64,000 nt of DNA from Clostridiales bacterium (GCA_918244965.1 CAKJYC010000006.1:1-64000); one strand, 5' to 3'; shown: positions 42,994 through 52,077, counted from the stretch's first letter. Notes: a model not told the origin generated them from the letters alone. A program made the numbers and translations.

Positions 42994-44178
42994 TTATAAT
43001 TGAAGTATTCTATCACGCTCGGTTATGAGTTCTTTTGCGGGAATCCGAAGCTTCAACAATTTACCTAATTCACTAATAATCTGCAATAGCCAGCCATCCT
43101 CGAGAGACATAAACTCTTGAATCATCTCAACATTGCTATTATATAAATCAATATACTTTTTGTTTTGCGTTGTAACTGCTAAATGGTTGTCTCTTAATAG
43201 TAATACCCGCAGATATAATGAGACCAGAGTTTCCCTTGCGTAGTATTGTTTTTTCCAAATAGTATAATTAGAGGCTTTGATCTGAAGATATTCAGGTTTG
43301 ATATCTTGATTTGAAGATACTCTGCTTCCAAATTGAGTCCAAAACTCGATTAGATATGAAAGAGTGTCCAACATTCTTATAACAAAATCGTTCATACAAA
43401 GGACATCATCGAACAATTCTTCCTGACTTCTCACAGGCGTGAATCCCTGATCAATTTGCATAATCAATGTATGAAGCAACTCGAAAGATAGAGCATCACA
43501 AATCAATTCTTTCCGATATTCCTTATTTGAATCCGAACCAATACTTTTTATCAACTCCTTGGCGTTGATTCCATGAACATTTATTTTCTCGGCAACACCA
43601 GACCTTATCGCACCATGCAAAATGTTGAAAAAATCTTTTTCTTTATAATTAAAAATTTCTTTGCCGTGACTACTGTTTTCGAACAATATATGAGATAGTT
43701 CATGCCCTAAGGCCAATAATTGACAATACATCAAATCAGTATATGTTGATGAAATCATCAACGCGAAATCAAAGGGCATTTCGTTTTGTATTCTGCAGTA
43801 TTGTGTTGCAAACAAGTAAGATAATTCTGGAGCAATATATGTTAGACGCATCGACAAAATTCCATATACATTCAGTTTAAAGACCTGTTTTGCTTTTTCT
43901 TTTTGGTTATTCAAATACAATAGTGACGACATTATGAAATGTTCAAGTATATCCCATTGATAATTGTCCCAAATAATTGTTATATTAGGGCTTGTATGTA
44001 CAACTTCGCAAAAAATAGAAGTGCTTGAGATGATATTCAAATCTATACTGATATTGGCTTTAATAAAGTATTTTGTGTTTACTAGATGACTAAAAACAGC
44101 ACGAACTAGTTCTTCGTGTCTTCCCGGCTTTACTGGGATCAATCTCTTTGTAAGAGCGATGTATTCATTCCCTGTCAT
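42994..44178 (-). CDS. Putative zinc metalloprotease of a two-gene unit
   Basis: 394 aa, ATG 44178 after GAGGAATAA. The helix LLALGHELSHILFEN (about 155-170) has HExxH, and ELICDALSFEL about 70 residues later supplies an E-x3-D third-ligand helix, as in gluzincins. Apart from this it is a helical soluble protein that I do not recognise. It starts 2 bp after the upstream small gene on the same strand, so the two form an operon. Proteases paired with small regulators are frequent in conflict systems; the target is unknown. Confidence 0.75.
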   Translation of the reverse strand: MTGNEYIALTKRLIPVKPGRHEELVRAVFSHLVNTKYFIKANISIDLNIISSTSIFCEVVHTSPNITIIWDNYQWDILEHFIMSSLLYLNNQKEKAKQVFKLNVYGILSMRLTYIAPELSYLFATQYCRIQNEMPFDFALMISSTYTDLMYCQLLALGHELSHILFENSSHGKEIFNYKEKDFFNILHGAIRSGVAEKINVHGINAKELIKSIGSDSNKEYRKELICDALSFELLHTLIMQIDQGFTPVRSQEELFDDVLCMNDFVIRMLDTLSYLIEFWTQFGSRVSSNQDIKPEYLQIKASNYTIWKKQYYARETLVSLYLRVLLLRDNHLAVTTQNKKYIDLYNSNVEMIQEFMSLEDGWLLQIISELGKLLKLRIPAKELITERDRILQL

Positions 44179-44180
44179 TA

Positions 44181-44600
44181 TTATTCCTCTAATAGTATTT
44201 GTAGCATCTTTGTTACTTCCTCGATACTGTATCCATCGATATTGATATCGCCTCCTTTTGTTATTACAACTCTTCGTGAAACATGGGGGTCAATTATATC
44301 TTTACCAGTCACATTATCTTCCGGTTCATTGAAGCTTTGCTTTTCGGCAAAAATCGTGTTCTTAGAATTTTCCGTTTTCTTTTGACTAATAGTATCCTTT
44401 TTATATTTTCTATTAGCAAGTACAGTGTAGAAAAAGAAAATGATATCATTTGTTAATTGCGCAAATGAAATAATAATTACGATTTCATCAAGATTTAGAT
44501 TGCCGTGTCGATTTATCACCTCAACTCTTTCAGAACCAAAGAAATCTTTGCACAATTCAAACAGATCGTCGTCTTTTTTGCATCCCAATACTAGTTTCAT
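44181..44600 (-). CDS. Small partner protein of the metalloprotease
   Basis: 139 aa from ATG 44600 after AAAGGAAA. A hydrophobic stretch near 50-66 (AQLTNDIIFFFYTVLAN) may be a membrane or buried helix. A Lys/Glu-rich linker leads to a short conserved-looking end (RRVVITKGGDINIDGYSIEEVTKMLQ), which has the look of an adaptor domain. Not recognised as a named family. It may anchor or regulate the downstream protease. Confidence 0.65.
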   Translation of the reverse strand: MKLVLGCKKDDDLFELCKDFFGSERVEVINRHGNLNLDEIVIIISFAQLTNDIIFFFYTVLANRKYKKDTISQKKTENSKNTIFAEKQSFNEPEDNVTGKDIIDPHVSRRVVITKGGDINIDGYSIEEVTKMLQILLEE

Positions 44601-44797
44601 AACAGTTTCCTTTCTAATAAAGTTAATTGTAATAGTAGCCTCTCTTAAACTCTTAATTGTGATCTATATTGTGCTTTCAATATGGATTTGTGCTTGTCTG
44701 AAAGAGACTCTCCATACAATATAATTAACACCGGTGATAGGTGTAATATCCATTACAAAAAAATATATTTTTATAGATCTGTTTGTCACTTAGACAT

Positions 44798-45934
44798 CTA
44801 TATATTATCATCCGGATCAATCATTCGGTGAACATGCGTATTCAACGAAGCAATTGATTTCTTTGTCCTAAACTGTGACAGATGCGTATAGATCTTTAAA
44901 GTCGTCTCCAGATTGCTGTGGCCCATAAAGTATTGAGCTGACTTCACATCAACGCCGGCATCGTAGAGCATAGTGCAATAGGTGTGCCGCAGCATCTTTG
45001 AGGTGATGTTTTTGATGACCGTCACACGAGGCTTATATTTGGATGCAGGCTTTCCACCTGCAGTTACGTTCAGGTAAGCGAAGTAACCTTCCCATGCTCG
45101 CTTGTAGGCAGTAGAGCTCATCAGCTTTCCGTCTTTATCCGGAGCGATCAAGCCGTGCTTGCCGTCCAGCTTTTTGAGCGCGTGCAGCAATATAGAGGGA
45201 ATGGGGACGTCACGAGTGCCGGCTTTCGTCTTCGGCTTTTTAAGGTATGCCTTGTTGGCATCAATGTCGCGGGCTTTTGTAACATGGATGACATTGTTCT
45301 TGTAATCGATATCGTCCCATTCCAGAGCCAAAACCTCGCCGCGACGTAAACCGCAGTACAGCATTATCATAGCAGCAATGCCGAAGCGATGCCCTTCCCA
45401 ACTGCTTGTGATCAGCCGAATCTCATTTTCATCAAGAAAACGAGTTTCCGGTGCTTCCATGCTTACAACCTTTGCTTTCAAAAAACAGTTCCTGTTCAGC
45501 CAATCATTATCGCAGGCAAAGTCCATAATTGCAGATGCACATTGTTTGATCTTCCGCATGGTACTGGAAGCATAGCCTTGTTCTGCCATATCGTTTAAGA
45601 CATTCTGAAGGTTGATCAGGTGCAGCTCGCTGATTTTCAGTTCACCTAATGCGGGCAAAAGATGGTTGTCTAATTCGCATTGCTTACGCTTGTGCCATCT
45701 TTTAGATAAAGAGGGGAACTGTTTCATCCAGATTTCACTTAAGCGGCGGAAGGTTATATCAGAATGAATACACTTACCGGTAGCGGCGTCATGCTGCAGT
45801 TCGGCTACTTTTCTGTTTAGCTCCGCCTGTGTTGAGGCATAAACGGTTTTTCTGATGGGGGAGCCGTCCTTCTTTCGACCGATGAACACACTTTTTTGAT
45901 ACCGACCATCCGCTCTTTTGGTTGCCTTTTTCAT
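44798..45934 (-). CDS. int: Tyrosine integrase, Tn916/phage type
   Basis: 378 aa. N-terminal arm-binding domain (ADGRYQKSVFIGRKKDGSPIRKTVYAST), core-binding SAM-like domain, and catalytic domain with Arg in LYCGLRRGEVLAL, LRHTYCT, GHSNLETT and nucleophile Tyr in LKIYTHL. The position usually held by His before LRHT is Lys (TSKMLRHT), a known variation. It overlaps the excisionase gene by ATGA. The 3' end faces the AT-rich defence block, so the matching att site should be near 44.6-44.8 kb or at the tRNA-Arg junction. Confidence 0.92.
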   Translation of the reverse strand: MKKATKRADGRYQKSVFIGRKKDGSPIRKTVYASTQAELNRKVAELQHDAATGKCIHSDITFRRLSEIWMKQFPSLSKRWHKRKQCELDNHLLPALGELKISELHLINLQNVLNDMAEQGYASSTMRKIKQCASAIMDFACDNDWLNRNCFLKAKVVSMEAPETRFLDENEIRLITSSWEGHRFGIAAMIMLYCGLRRGEVLALEWDDIDYKNNVIHVTKARDIDANKAYLKKPKTKAGTRDVPIPSILLHALKKLDGKHGLIAPDKDGKLMSSTAYKRAWEGYFAYLNVTAGGKPASKYKPRVTVIKNITSKMLRHTYCTMLYDAGVDVKSAQYFMGHSNLETTLKIYTHLSQFRTKKSIASLNTHVHRMIDPDDNI

Positions 45935-46161
45935 TACGATGAACCTCCTTTTTCATGCGCTTCAAGCCACTTGAGTAGTTTTTCTCTGCGAACAAATCTC
46001 CTTGAGCCGATCTTGATGGCAGGGAAACCCTTCGCATAGAACAGATTATAAGCAAAGGATCTTGAAACTTTGAGGATGTCGGCAACATCTTCTGCAGATA
46101 AAATCAAAGGAATTTCTTCCTCGCGGTAATATGTTTTAGGAGGGGTCTGGTCTTTCATCAT
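45934..46161 (-). CDS. xis: Excisionase-like helix-turn-helix protein
   Basis: 75 aa. MerR/excisionase-type winged helix: LILSAEDVADILKVSRSFAYNLFY followed by GFPAIKIGSRRFVRREKLLKWLE. Small proteins of this kind direct the integrase toward excision. It overlaps both the integrase and the sigma-like gene by 4 bp, so all three are translated together. Confidence 0.85.
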   Translation of the reverse strand: MMKDQTPPKTYYREEEIPLILSAEDVADILKVSRSFAYNLFYAKGFPAIKIGSRRFVRREKLLKWLEAHEKGGSS

Positions 46162-46694
46162 AAGGTTCCTCTTTTATAGCTTTCGTAGACTGATAATAGT
46201 TCCTTTTGCAAAGCTTTCATCAACTGACGCTTTCTTCTGGAAACGGTGTCCCTATGAACACCGATCCTTGATGCATAGTCCGCGGACGGTGTATTGTCAG
46301 CGATTGTTGCCCATATGAGATCCCGGTCTTGAACAGGGAACGATTCGACAACCCTTCTGACTTGCTCAGCCAATCGCGTTCTATCTTCCTTTTCAATCAA
46401 GAGGTTTTCCGGTGATTCTTCCACGTCTGATAATAAAACACTATCCGGATGATCAAAAGCTGTTGTTTCACTTTGCAATTCTGTCAATGGAATAACTCCG
46501 TGGGATGCTTCTGATAGACAAGCATTCTCCTCCTGACGAACGGATGCTCGCAACATGCAAAACACATCTTTAGGAACAAGTACCCATCGTCCTTCTTGTG
46601 TCTTTCGATAAAATCGGCGATGCCCTCTTGCGTCATATCGGACAGAAAAGTGTGTCTCACTCTCTTGCTTTAGCAGCGGGTTAAAATCTAACAT
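46158..46694 (-). CDS. Sigma-70 region-4-like protein of the integrase module
   Basis: 178 aa from ATG 46694 (AAAGGAG upstream). The C-terminal 60 residues form a region-4-type HTH (FPVQDRDLIWATIADNTPSADYASRIGVHRDTVSRRKRQLMKAL). The N-terminal part (YDARGHRRFYRKTQEGRWVLVPKDVF) recalls the DUF3850/Orf7-like proteins beside xis-int in Tn916-type elements. It probably activates transfer or excision genes. Confidence 0.78.
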   Translation of the reverse strand: MLDFNPLLKQESETHFSVRYDARGHRRFYRKTQEGRWVLVPKDVFCMLRASVRQEENACLSEASHGVIPLTELQSETTAFDHPDSVLLSDVEESPENLLIEKEDRTRLAEQVRRVVESFPVQDRDLIWATIADNTPSADYASRIGVHRDTVSRRKRQLMKALQKELLSVYESYKRGTL

Positions 46695-46695
46695 G

Positions 46696-47064
46696 TTACT
46701 CCTTTCTTGGCTTGGCAAATGTAGATACTATGCTTTGTAATACGGCACCATCTTCTTTCGGCAGGGCAGGGATCAGTCGAATCAACGCATTCTCCTGCTC
46801 GCTAGTTAAGTACAAACGGTCTTCTTTCCAACCGGGTACGACGTGAATGCCGCCACCTTTTCCCTGCGCCGTATAGATTGGAATGAAGGCAGACAGAAAA
46901 ACAATGTCGTTTTGAATGGTCTTTCGACAGACTCCAAATTCGTATACGAGGTTTCCAACCGTAGTGAATCGGCGAACACTTAGGATCTCAAGAATCAGCA
47001 TTCGCCTCTCGGCTGCCGGTATCTTTTGCTTTCTCCTTTCTGTTGTGCCCGCATTATAAACCAT
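46696..47064 (-). CDS. DeoR/HTH_11-type regulator
   Basis: 122 aa. A winged helix (RRMLILEILSVRRFTTVGNLVYEFGVCRKTIQNDIVFLSAF) lies at residues 20-62, then a wing (GGGIHVVPGW) and a short helical tail without a WYL or sugar-binding domain. It ends just before the sigma-like gene, so it is first in the int operon, and is divergent from the XRE gene at 47199. It may act with that gene as a genetic switch. Confidence 0.8.
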   Translation of the reverse strand: MVYNAGTTERRKQKIPAAERRMLILEILSVRRFTTVGNLVYEFGVCRKTIQNDIVFLSAFIPIYTAQGKGGGIHVVPGWKEDRLYLTSEQENALIRLIPALPKEDGAVLQSIVSTFAKPRKE

Positions 47065-47198
47065 AAAGGTGTAAGTCTTTTACCTGTTTAGAAAAGAAAT
47101 TTAGAATTGATATGAATTTTAAATAGGATGCTTGCCTTCTTATAAATAATTATCATTTTGAGCACGCTATCTTAAAATAATAGATGAGGTGACTTATA

Positions 47199-47558
47199 AT
47201 GAACGAATTTTCCAAGCCGCTCGCAGACGCGATCAAAAGAGCAAGAGGGAAACTTAAACTAACGCAAGAGCAGGTTGCAGAGCTTGCGAATACGGATCCA
47301 TCCAATATTATGAAGATGGAGAATATCAGCCGCAATGCAAACCCGGAGCTTGCCACTCTGTATCCTGTCATTCGCGCTTTGTCCATTGACCCTCAAGAGA
47401 TCTTTTATCCGGAGATGAAGGCTGAAAATCCAAATCTCCGCATTCTGCAGCAGCTCGTTTCCGAGTGCTCGGATGCCGAAGCAGAAGCATTAATTCCGAT
47501 CATCCGTGAACTTCTTTTCTTCATGCGTTCGACAAAAAAGACGGATATCACGGAATAA
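47199..47558 (+). CDS. XRE-family regulator of the integrase module
   Basis: 119 aa, ATG 47199 after GAGGTGACTTATA. Cro/CI HTH at residues 6-63 (LADAIKRARGKLKLTQEQVAELANTDPSNIMKMENISRNANPE), then a helical tail. It is divergent from the HTH-sigma-xis-int operon, as Orf9-type repressors are in Tn916-like elements. A strong terminator follows. Confidence 0.85.
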   Translation: MNEFSKPLADAIKRARGKLKLTQEQVAELANTDPSNIMKMENISRNANPELATLYPVIRALSIDPQEIFYPEMKAENPNLRILQQLVSECSDAEAEALIPIIRELLFFMRSTKKTDITE

Positions 47559-47562
47559 ACAA

Positions 47563-47595
47563 AGAGCCTGCCTCTCTCTCGAGAAAGCAGGCTCT
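47563..47595. terminator. Hairpin between convergent genes
   Basis: Perfect AGAGCCTGC/GCAGGCTCT stem with a 15-nt loop, just after the XRE stop. It can also end the opposing KTR gene. Confidence 0.65.
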
Positions 47596-47609
47596 CCGCA
47601 TCTTATCTG

Positions 47610-47834
47610 CTATGCGTCCGGCTCTTCGCTTTTTGTCATCTCAAACCGCATGACATCTATCTTCACTTCTGTCTTGCATTTCGGACAATATAGGGGAAAC
47701 CGTAAAAGAACGGTGTCTTCATACACTTTTGTCCTAGTCTTTCCACCGCAGATTGGGCAGCGTATCCAACGTGATTTTCTTATATTGTTAATCGAGCTCG
47801 TTATAGGTGTTATTTGAGTAATATCATTTATCAT
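47610..47834 (-). CDS. Cysteine-rich KTR-type zinc-ribbon protein
   Basis: About 74 aa. Two CxxC pairs (RWIRCPICGGKTRTKVYEDT and PLYCPKCKTEV) match the cysteine-rich KTR domain found in conjugative elements of Bacillota. The start is uncertain: ATG 47834 lacks a good ribosome site, and the frame is open further up into the end of the DUF6034 gene. It may have been truncated when that gene arrived next to it. Confidence 0.75.
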   Translation of the reverse strand: MINDITQITPITSSINNIRKSRWIRCPICGGKTRTKVYEDTVLLRFPLYCPKCKTEVKIDVMRFEMTKSEEPDA

Positions 47835-47838
47835 GGAT

Positions 47839-49188
47839 TTACGTGTGCGGATATCTTGAAATAGTGATAGGTGCTCCATTTAGTGCGTTAAATAGAAGAA
47901 TGCTAGTAAACTCAACACTGTCATTTCCTATGAAACGATAGTCAAATAGACAAACCCAAGTTGGGATTAAATAACCGTAATCCGGTTCATCCTTAACAGG
48001 CTGTAATGAATAAGAAAGGATCATTTTTGTTAATGATGTATTTGGATCATAGTGCCGTTTGTCGATTGATAAATAACTTAATCCTAATTTTAGAAAGTGG
48101 CTAATTTCATTTTGTAACTTTCTAAAATCCATAAGTTGAGCATTATCATTGACTATTTCTGCTACTTCGATAGGATTGAGCCAACTTAGATACTCAACTC
48201 CATTCTCACTTACAAAGATATTCAATGTCTCTGCTTGCCACGGTGCATAGTAAAAAGTTCCTTCTTCCATATGAAAAAGGCCACAACTATCATATAGACC
48301 TATATCAACAGGGTAGTATTCGAAACTATGACAGAAACTGAATAACCATCCATCTTCTATAACATCCCTACTAACCACACTATAATAACGTGCTTTTTCT
48401 GCACTGCATATTCTATATCCGGTTAATCCAACCGTTTCGAGAAAGCTATATGCTATCGACTCCGCATCGCCTTGAGATTGCTTTACAACTGGATAGACAG
48501 GACCTTCATCCAGATAAGTTCCTTCGTCTTTCAATAAAGATTCTGGGAGCACATTAGAATGCTGTACAGTGCAAATAAGTAATGAGTATTCATTATACTT
48601 GTCAATTGTAGCATAATTTCCGTTTTCGCACAAATATGTTTGATTAATTATTCCATCAGGAATGGAAATGCGATTTGTTTCAATGAAGCTCTCTCTTGGC
48701 GCGTTTTGATCCGATATGTGCGTATTTATTGATTGAAGAAAGCCAGATTCCTGGTCATTTTCAGCTGCTACTAATAATGCACGTTGGTATTCCTCATGAC
48801 TTATTTCGGTACAATTCCACATGCTAATTACAGATGGCAATATTGCTTCGGCAATTGTTTGAATTTGTTCCGAAGATATTGTAGCCTTTTTCACCTTGCG
48901 CACAGGAAAAACATCTTGGTTCTCAATAACAATCTCGGCATCAATTGGTACACTTAGATACTCTGTTTCGATTGAATCTGACCATCGTGTTTCAATGATC
49001 TGGTTCTGTAGTATTTGATCGTCTGTGCTTTTACTACAATCTGAAAGTGTTGACTTGGGACTAGCCGTTGTAAATATAGATTCTTCGTAATCATTATCGT
49101 TTTTGTTTATTACGATCTCCTTTTGCGGAGTAGGAACACACGCAATAAAACATATGAGTGACAACAATAATATGAGACTTCTTTTCAT
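47839..49188 (-). CDS. DUF6034-type lipoprotein, module copy 1
   Basis: 449 aa, ATG 49188 after GGAG. Signal peptide with lipobox F-I-A-C, then VPTPQKEIVINKNDNDYEESI, the same opening as the paralogue at 53849-55171 (QPTPDEEIVMNRTDGKLEQAI). Shared later blocks include FYYAPWQAETLNIFVSENGVEYLSWLNPIEV and QNEISHFLKLG. A membrane-attached extracellular protein of unknown role, matching from memory the DUF6034 lipoproteins of gut Clostridia. It follows a small secreted gene behind a structured leader. Confidence 0.85.
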   Translation of the reverse strand: MKRSLILLLSLICFIACVPTPQKEIVINKNDNDYEESIFTTASPKSTLSDCSKSTDDQILQNQIIETRWSDSIETEYLSVPIDAEIVIENQDVFPVRKVKKATISSEQIQTIAEAILPSVISMWNCTEISHEEYQRALLVAAENDQESGFLQSINTHISDQNAPRESFIETNRISIPDGIINQTYLCENGNYATIDKYNEYSLLICTVQHSNVLPESLLKDEGTYLDEGPVYPVVKQSQGDAESIAYSFLETVGLTGYRICSAEKARYYSVVSRDVIEDGWLFSFCHSFEYYPVDIGLYDSCGLFHMEEGTFYYAPWQAETLNIFVSENGVEYLSWLNPIEVAEIVNDNAQLMDFRKLQNEISHFLKLGLSYLSIDKRHYDPNTSLTKMILSYSLQPVKDEPDYGYLIPTWVCLFDYRFIGNDSVEFTSILLFNALNGAPITISRYPHT

Positions 49189-49290
49189 TTTCTATTTCTC
49201 CATACTCATGTTTTTTCTGATTATGCTCGTTATAAATACCATATCTCTTGCCGTAAAATATCATTTACGGCAAGAGATGCTTTGTAGTAT

Positions 49291-49722
49291 TTACCAACTA
49301 ATCAAGGTGCCATTTGTTTTCATTTTTGAATAAGTGCTGCTCCCTGAAACATAACACGGATTATAAATCCAGAATCTTACATAATCATAAGATTGAGCAG
49401 CGAGGATCGTAGCTGAATTGAATGATTTTGTTTCATCATTATAAACATTCAGTATTTGAGTTCCAATTCGAGTCCCGCCATCACTATATAAATAGGTTTT
49501 ATGATATGGTGTTGCACTTGAGCTAATAAAAATGGTTTCTACAGAATGGTCAGCAATGCCATTCCACGTTGTTCCTTTTGAGAGTACATAATCCGTTTTA
49601 AAATAATGCTTTACAGGGGTTTGATAACCTGCATTATAATTACCGGAATCAGCAAATGAACTCTGAACAGCAACAATCAACAATGCTAAAGCAAAAATAA
49701 TAGATAGAATTCTCTTTTTCAT
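49291..49722 (-). CDS. Small secreted protein, module copy 1
   Basis: 143 aa from ATG 49722 (GGGAG upstream). Signal peptide MKKRILSIIFALALLIVAVQ cleaved after SFA. The mature part is Tyr/Ser/Thr-rich with a single Cys near the end (YVRFWIYNPCYVSGSSTYSKM) and looks all-beta. It lies between the structured leader (49756-49848) and the DUF6034 lipoprotein. The same order of leader, secreted protein and DUF6034 recurs at 55.8-53.8 kb. Confidence 0.82.
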   Translation of the reverse strand: MKKRILSIIFALALLIVAVQSSFADSGNYNAGYQTPVKHYFKTDYVLSKGTTWNGIADHSVETIFISSSATPYHKTYLYSDGGTRIGTQILNVYNDETKSFNSATILAAQSYDYVRFWIYNPCYVSGSSTYSKMKTNGTLISW

Positions 49723-49755
49723 TTTATTCTCCCTAATTTAATTTTCTTGTTTTTT

Positions 49756-49848
49756 TGTTCCAAAGATGCTATCCTATAAATGACCTTTACATGATAGCAC
49801 CACAACCGTGTGCGAGCTGGCCGCTCAAATTGTGTAAAGGTTTTTCTT
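49756..49848 (-). ncRNA. Structured leader RNA, copy 1 (riboswitch-like)
   Basis: On the minus strand, about 35-125 nt before the secreted gene. P1: CCTTTACA (49833-49840) with TGTAAAGG (49784-49791). Inside it are a hairpin GAGC/GCTC and a stem GCAC/GTGC. A segment TGCTATC (49793-49799) can pair instead with GATAGCA downstream (49767-49773), which would compete with the GCAC/GTGC stem. The copy at 55730-55822 keeps these pairings with different bases. Function unknown. Confidence 0.65.
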
Positions 49849-50033
49849 GTCGGGCAACTCCTTTCCTCTCATAACAATGACAAAACATCATTGCCATGAA
49901 GATGATTGAATATAGACCAAGTCAGTATTACCCCTATTGGATATCCTAACTAATCCGTTTCAACACGTTGCAATTCTCAATGAGGCCATAGTTTGTACAC
50001 ATATTAACCAATATACTCTGTATTCCATCTTAT
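49849..50033. other. AT-rich spacer left of the exporter operon
   Basis: About 185 bp with no gene, just upstream of the leader RNA. It should hold the leader's promoter, but none stands out. A sharp rise in GC content occurs at about 50040. Confidence 0.45.
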
Positions 50034-51404
50034 TTATCTCATCTGCATCATACGCGCAAAACGGGCGATGACGATGATCGCGACCAGGATGATGATGACC
50101 GCGATCGCAACGAGCAGGGAGATCCACCACTGCGACAGCGTCTGCTGTTCCTTCTGCTCCTTCTCCTGCCGCTCCTTTTCCTCGTCGGTGATCTTTTCTG
50201 GTTCTAAGATCGTGCCTTTGAGGTCCTGAAACAGAATCTGTTCCTCGCCGTTTTCGTCCTCGTAGTGCAGCTCAAAGCTGCCCCACGTGTCGCCGTATTT
50301 CTGACTGCCCGAAAGCGTGGTCACAAAGACCGGCAGCTCCTTGGTCGCCTCGCCCTGCGGCGCGATGCTGCCGAGATACGCGGACGAGCAGATCAGTCCG
50401 TCGACGTTCAGAACGCCGCGCACGTTGTACGCCGTCGCGCAGGAGGGATTGTACACATAGATGATCTGCGTGAACGTGTCGCCGCCGGTCATCGTCTCGG
50501 GCAGCTTCACCGCGTCGTACGCAAGCTCCACCGGCTGCGCGACGTGCACACAGTAGCTTGCTTCGCCTTTGTACTCGCCGTCAAACTTGCCTTCGTACTT
50601 CCAGCCGATCTTTACAAGGTGGTCGCCTTCCAGCGCATGCCGCGCCACGCGCAGATCAAAGCGCACCGCTGTCGTTTCGTTCGCGGCGAGGCGGTCGATG
50701 TAGATCCCGTTGAGATCGGAGGAAAGCACCACGTCCTTATCCTGCGGCTCGGCGTTGATGCAGATGTTGCGCGCCTCCTTCTGACCGGCGTTGACGATCG
50801 CAAGATCGATCGTGACCGTGTCGTTGCCGACTGTGTCCTGCGGCGTGACGACGCCGCTTTCGATCAACAGGATCGGCTTTTCGACCGGCGTACTCCACAG
50901 TTCCTTCTCATTCTTTTTGCCCTTGGCGATCTCGCAAAGGACCGGGAACGTCTGTTCGGCCGTTTCGCCCGCCGCGGTCCTGTACGCTACGACAAACCGC
51001 ACGAGATACGTGCCGATCAGATGCGACGCGCTCAGCGGAACGGTGCAGTCGATGAGATATGCCTTTGCGCTTTCGGTCCCGCCCGCGGCGTTTGTGACCT
51101 CATACGTCTGCGCGGCGACGTCGAACGTCAGCTCGCCGGTATCGAACGTGCCGTCCGCCGGGAACTTCACCGTCACGCGGACCGTGTCTTCCGCGACCGT
51201 GCCGATCAGCGGCAGCAGGAAGCGCACGTCCTTCTGCCCTTCCTTGGGAATAAAACCGGCCGAAATGCTCTTATCCATGCCCGGATAAACGCGCTCCGTG
51301 TCGACCGCGAGCGCCTCATCCGCGTCCCCGCCCTCGGCGAACGCCAGCACCGGCGTCAGCGCCAGGATCAAAACCAACAACCATGCGAATACTCTCTGTT
51401 TCAT
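50034..51404 (-). CDS. Secreted, membrane-anchored protein with CARDB/COG1361-like domains
   Basis: 456 aa, ATG 51404 after GAGG. Signal peptide (WLLVLILALTPVLAFA), then about three Ig-like beta-sandwich repeats (VTIDLAIVNAGQKEARNICIN, TFTQIIYVYNPSCATAYNVRG) of the kind found in COG1361 proteins, an acidic/Gln coiled linker (EEKERQEKEQKEQQ) and a C-terminal membrane helix (ISLLVAIAVIIILVAIIVIA). It is encoded directly after the ABC ATPase and probably is an extracellular accessory of that transporter. High GC contrasts with neighbouring modules. Confidence 0.82.
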   Translation of the reverse strand: MKQRVFAWLLVLILALTPVLAFAEGGDADEALAVDTERVYPGMDKSISAGFIPKEGQKDVRFLLPLIGTVAEDTVRVTVKFPADGTFDTGELTFDVAAQTYEVTNAAGGTESAKAYLIDCTVPLSASHLIGTYLVRFVVAYRTAAGETAEQTFPVLCEIAKGKKNEKELWSTPVEKPILLIESGVVTPQDTVGNDTVTIDLAIVNAGQKEARNICINAEPQDKDVVLSSDLNGIYIDRLAANETTAVRFDLRVARHALEGDHLVKIGWKYEGKFDGEYKGEASYCVHVAQPVELAYDAVKLPETMTGGDTFTQIIYVYNPSCATAYNVRGVLNVDGLICSSAYLGSIAPQGEATKELPVFVTTLSGSQKYGDTWGSFELHYEDENGEEQILFQDLKGTILEPEKITDEEKERQEKEQKEQQTLSQWWISLLVAIAVIIILVAIIVIARFARMMQMR

Positions 51405-51426
51405 ACCGTTATCCTCAATTTCTGTG

Positions 51427-52065
51427 TTATAGCATTGTCATAACGCCCGCGTCCATCTCGCAGACCGTGTCGCACAGCGCTTCGATGTCCGCGATATTAT
51501 GGCTTGCAAGCAGGATGGTGCGGCCGTCGACGGCGAGCGACTTAAAAAGCTCGCGCATCTCGGCGACGCCGTGCTTGTCAAGGCCGTTCATCGGCTCGTC
51601 GAGGATCATCAAAGACGGCTCCTCCATGATCGCCTGCGCAATGCCCAAGCGCTGGCGCATGCCGAGCGAATACTTGCCGACGGGTTTAGAGCTCATCGGG
51701 TCCAGCCCCACGCGGCGGATCGTGCCGGCGATCTGCTTTAAATTGATCTTGCGCTTTAAGGACGCCAGAATCTCGAGGTTTTTGAGCCCCGAAAGCTGCG
51801 GCAGAAAGCCCGGTGTTTCGATAATCAGCCCGATATCCTCCGGAAAGTCGACGTCCTTGCCGATCTGCTTGCCGTTGACAAAGACCTTGCCGCTTGTCGG
51901 CTGCAGAAAGCCGCAGATACATTTGAACATGACGGTCTTGCCGCTGCCGTTGTTGCCGACCACACCGTGAATCTTTCCTGCCTCAAAATTTCGGTTAATG
52001 CCCTTTAAGACCGTGTCCTGTCCGAACACCTTCACAAGATCGTGTACTTCAATTGCGTTTGCCAT
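51427..52065 (-). CDS. ABC-2 type exporter ATPase
   Basis: 212 aa. Walker A GNNGSGKTVMFK, signature YSLGMRQRLGIAQA, Walker B LMILDEPMNGLD and the switch His in ASHN. It is shorter than most importer ATPases and fits the ABC-2/CcmA class of peptide, antibiotic or polysaccharide exporters. ATG 52065 follows AAAGGAG, 12 bp after the permease gene. It probably exports or protects against a peptide, in line with the adjacent secreted-protein genes. Confidence 0.92.
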   Translation of the reverse strand: MANAIEVHDLVKVFGQDTVLKGINRNFEAGKIHGVVGNNGSGKTVMFKCICGFLQPTSGKVFVNGKQIGKDVDFPEDIGLIIETPGFLPQLSGLKNLEILASLKRKINLKQIAGTIRRVGLDPMSSKPVGKYSLGMRQRLGIAQAIMEEPSLMILDEPMNGLDKHGVAEMRELFKSLAVDGRTILLASHNIADIEALCDTVCEMDAGVMTML

Positions 52066-52077
52066 AGATAGTCTCCT

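Noticed and set aside
44798-47834. Complete conjugative transposon
   Set aside because: No relaxase, coupling protein or type IV secretion genes anywhere in the window.
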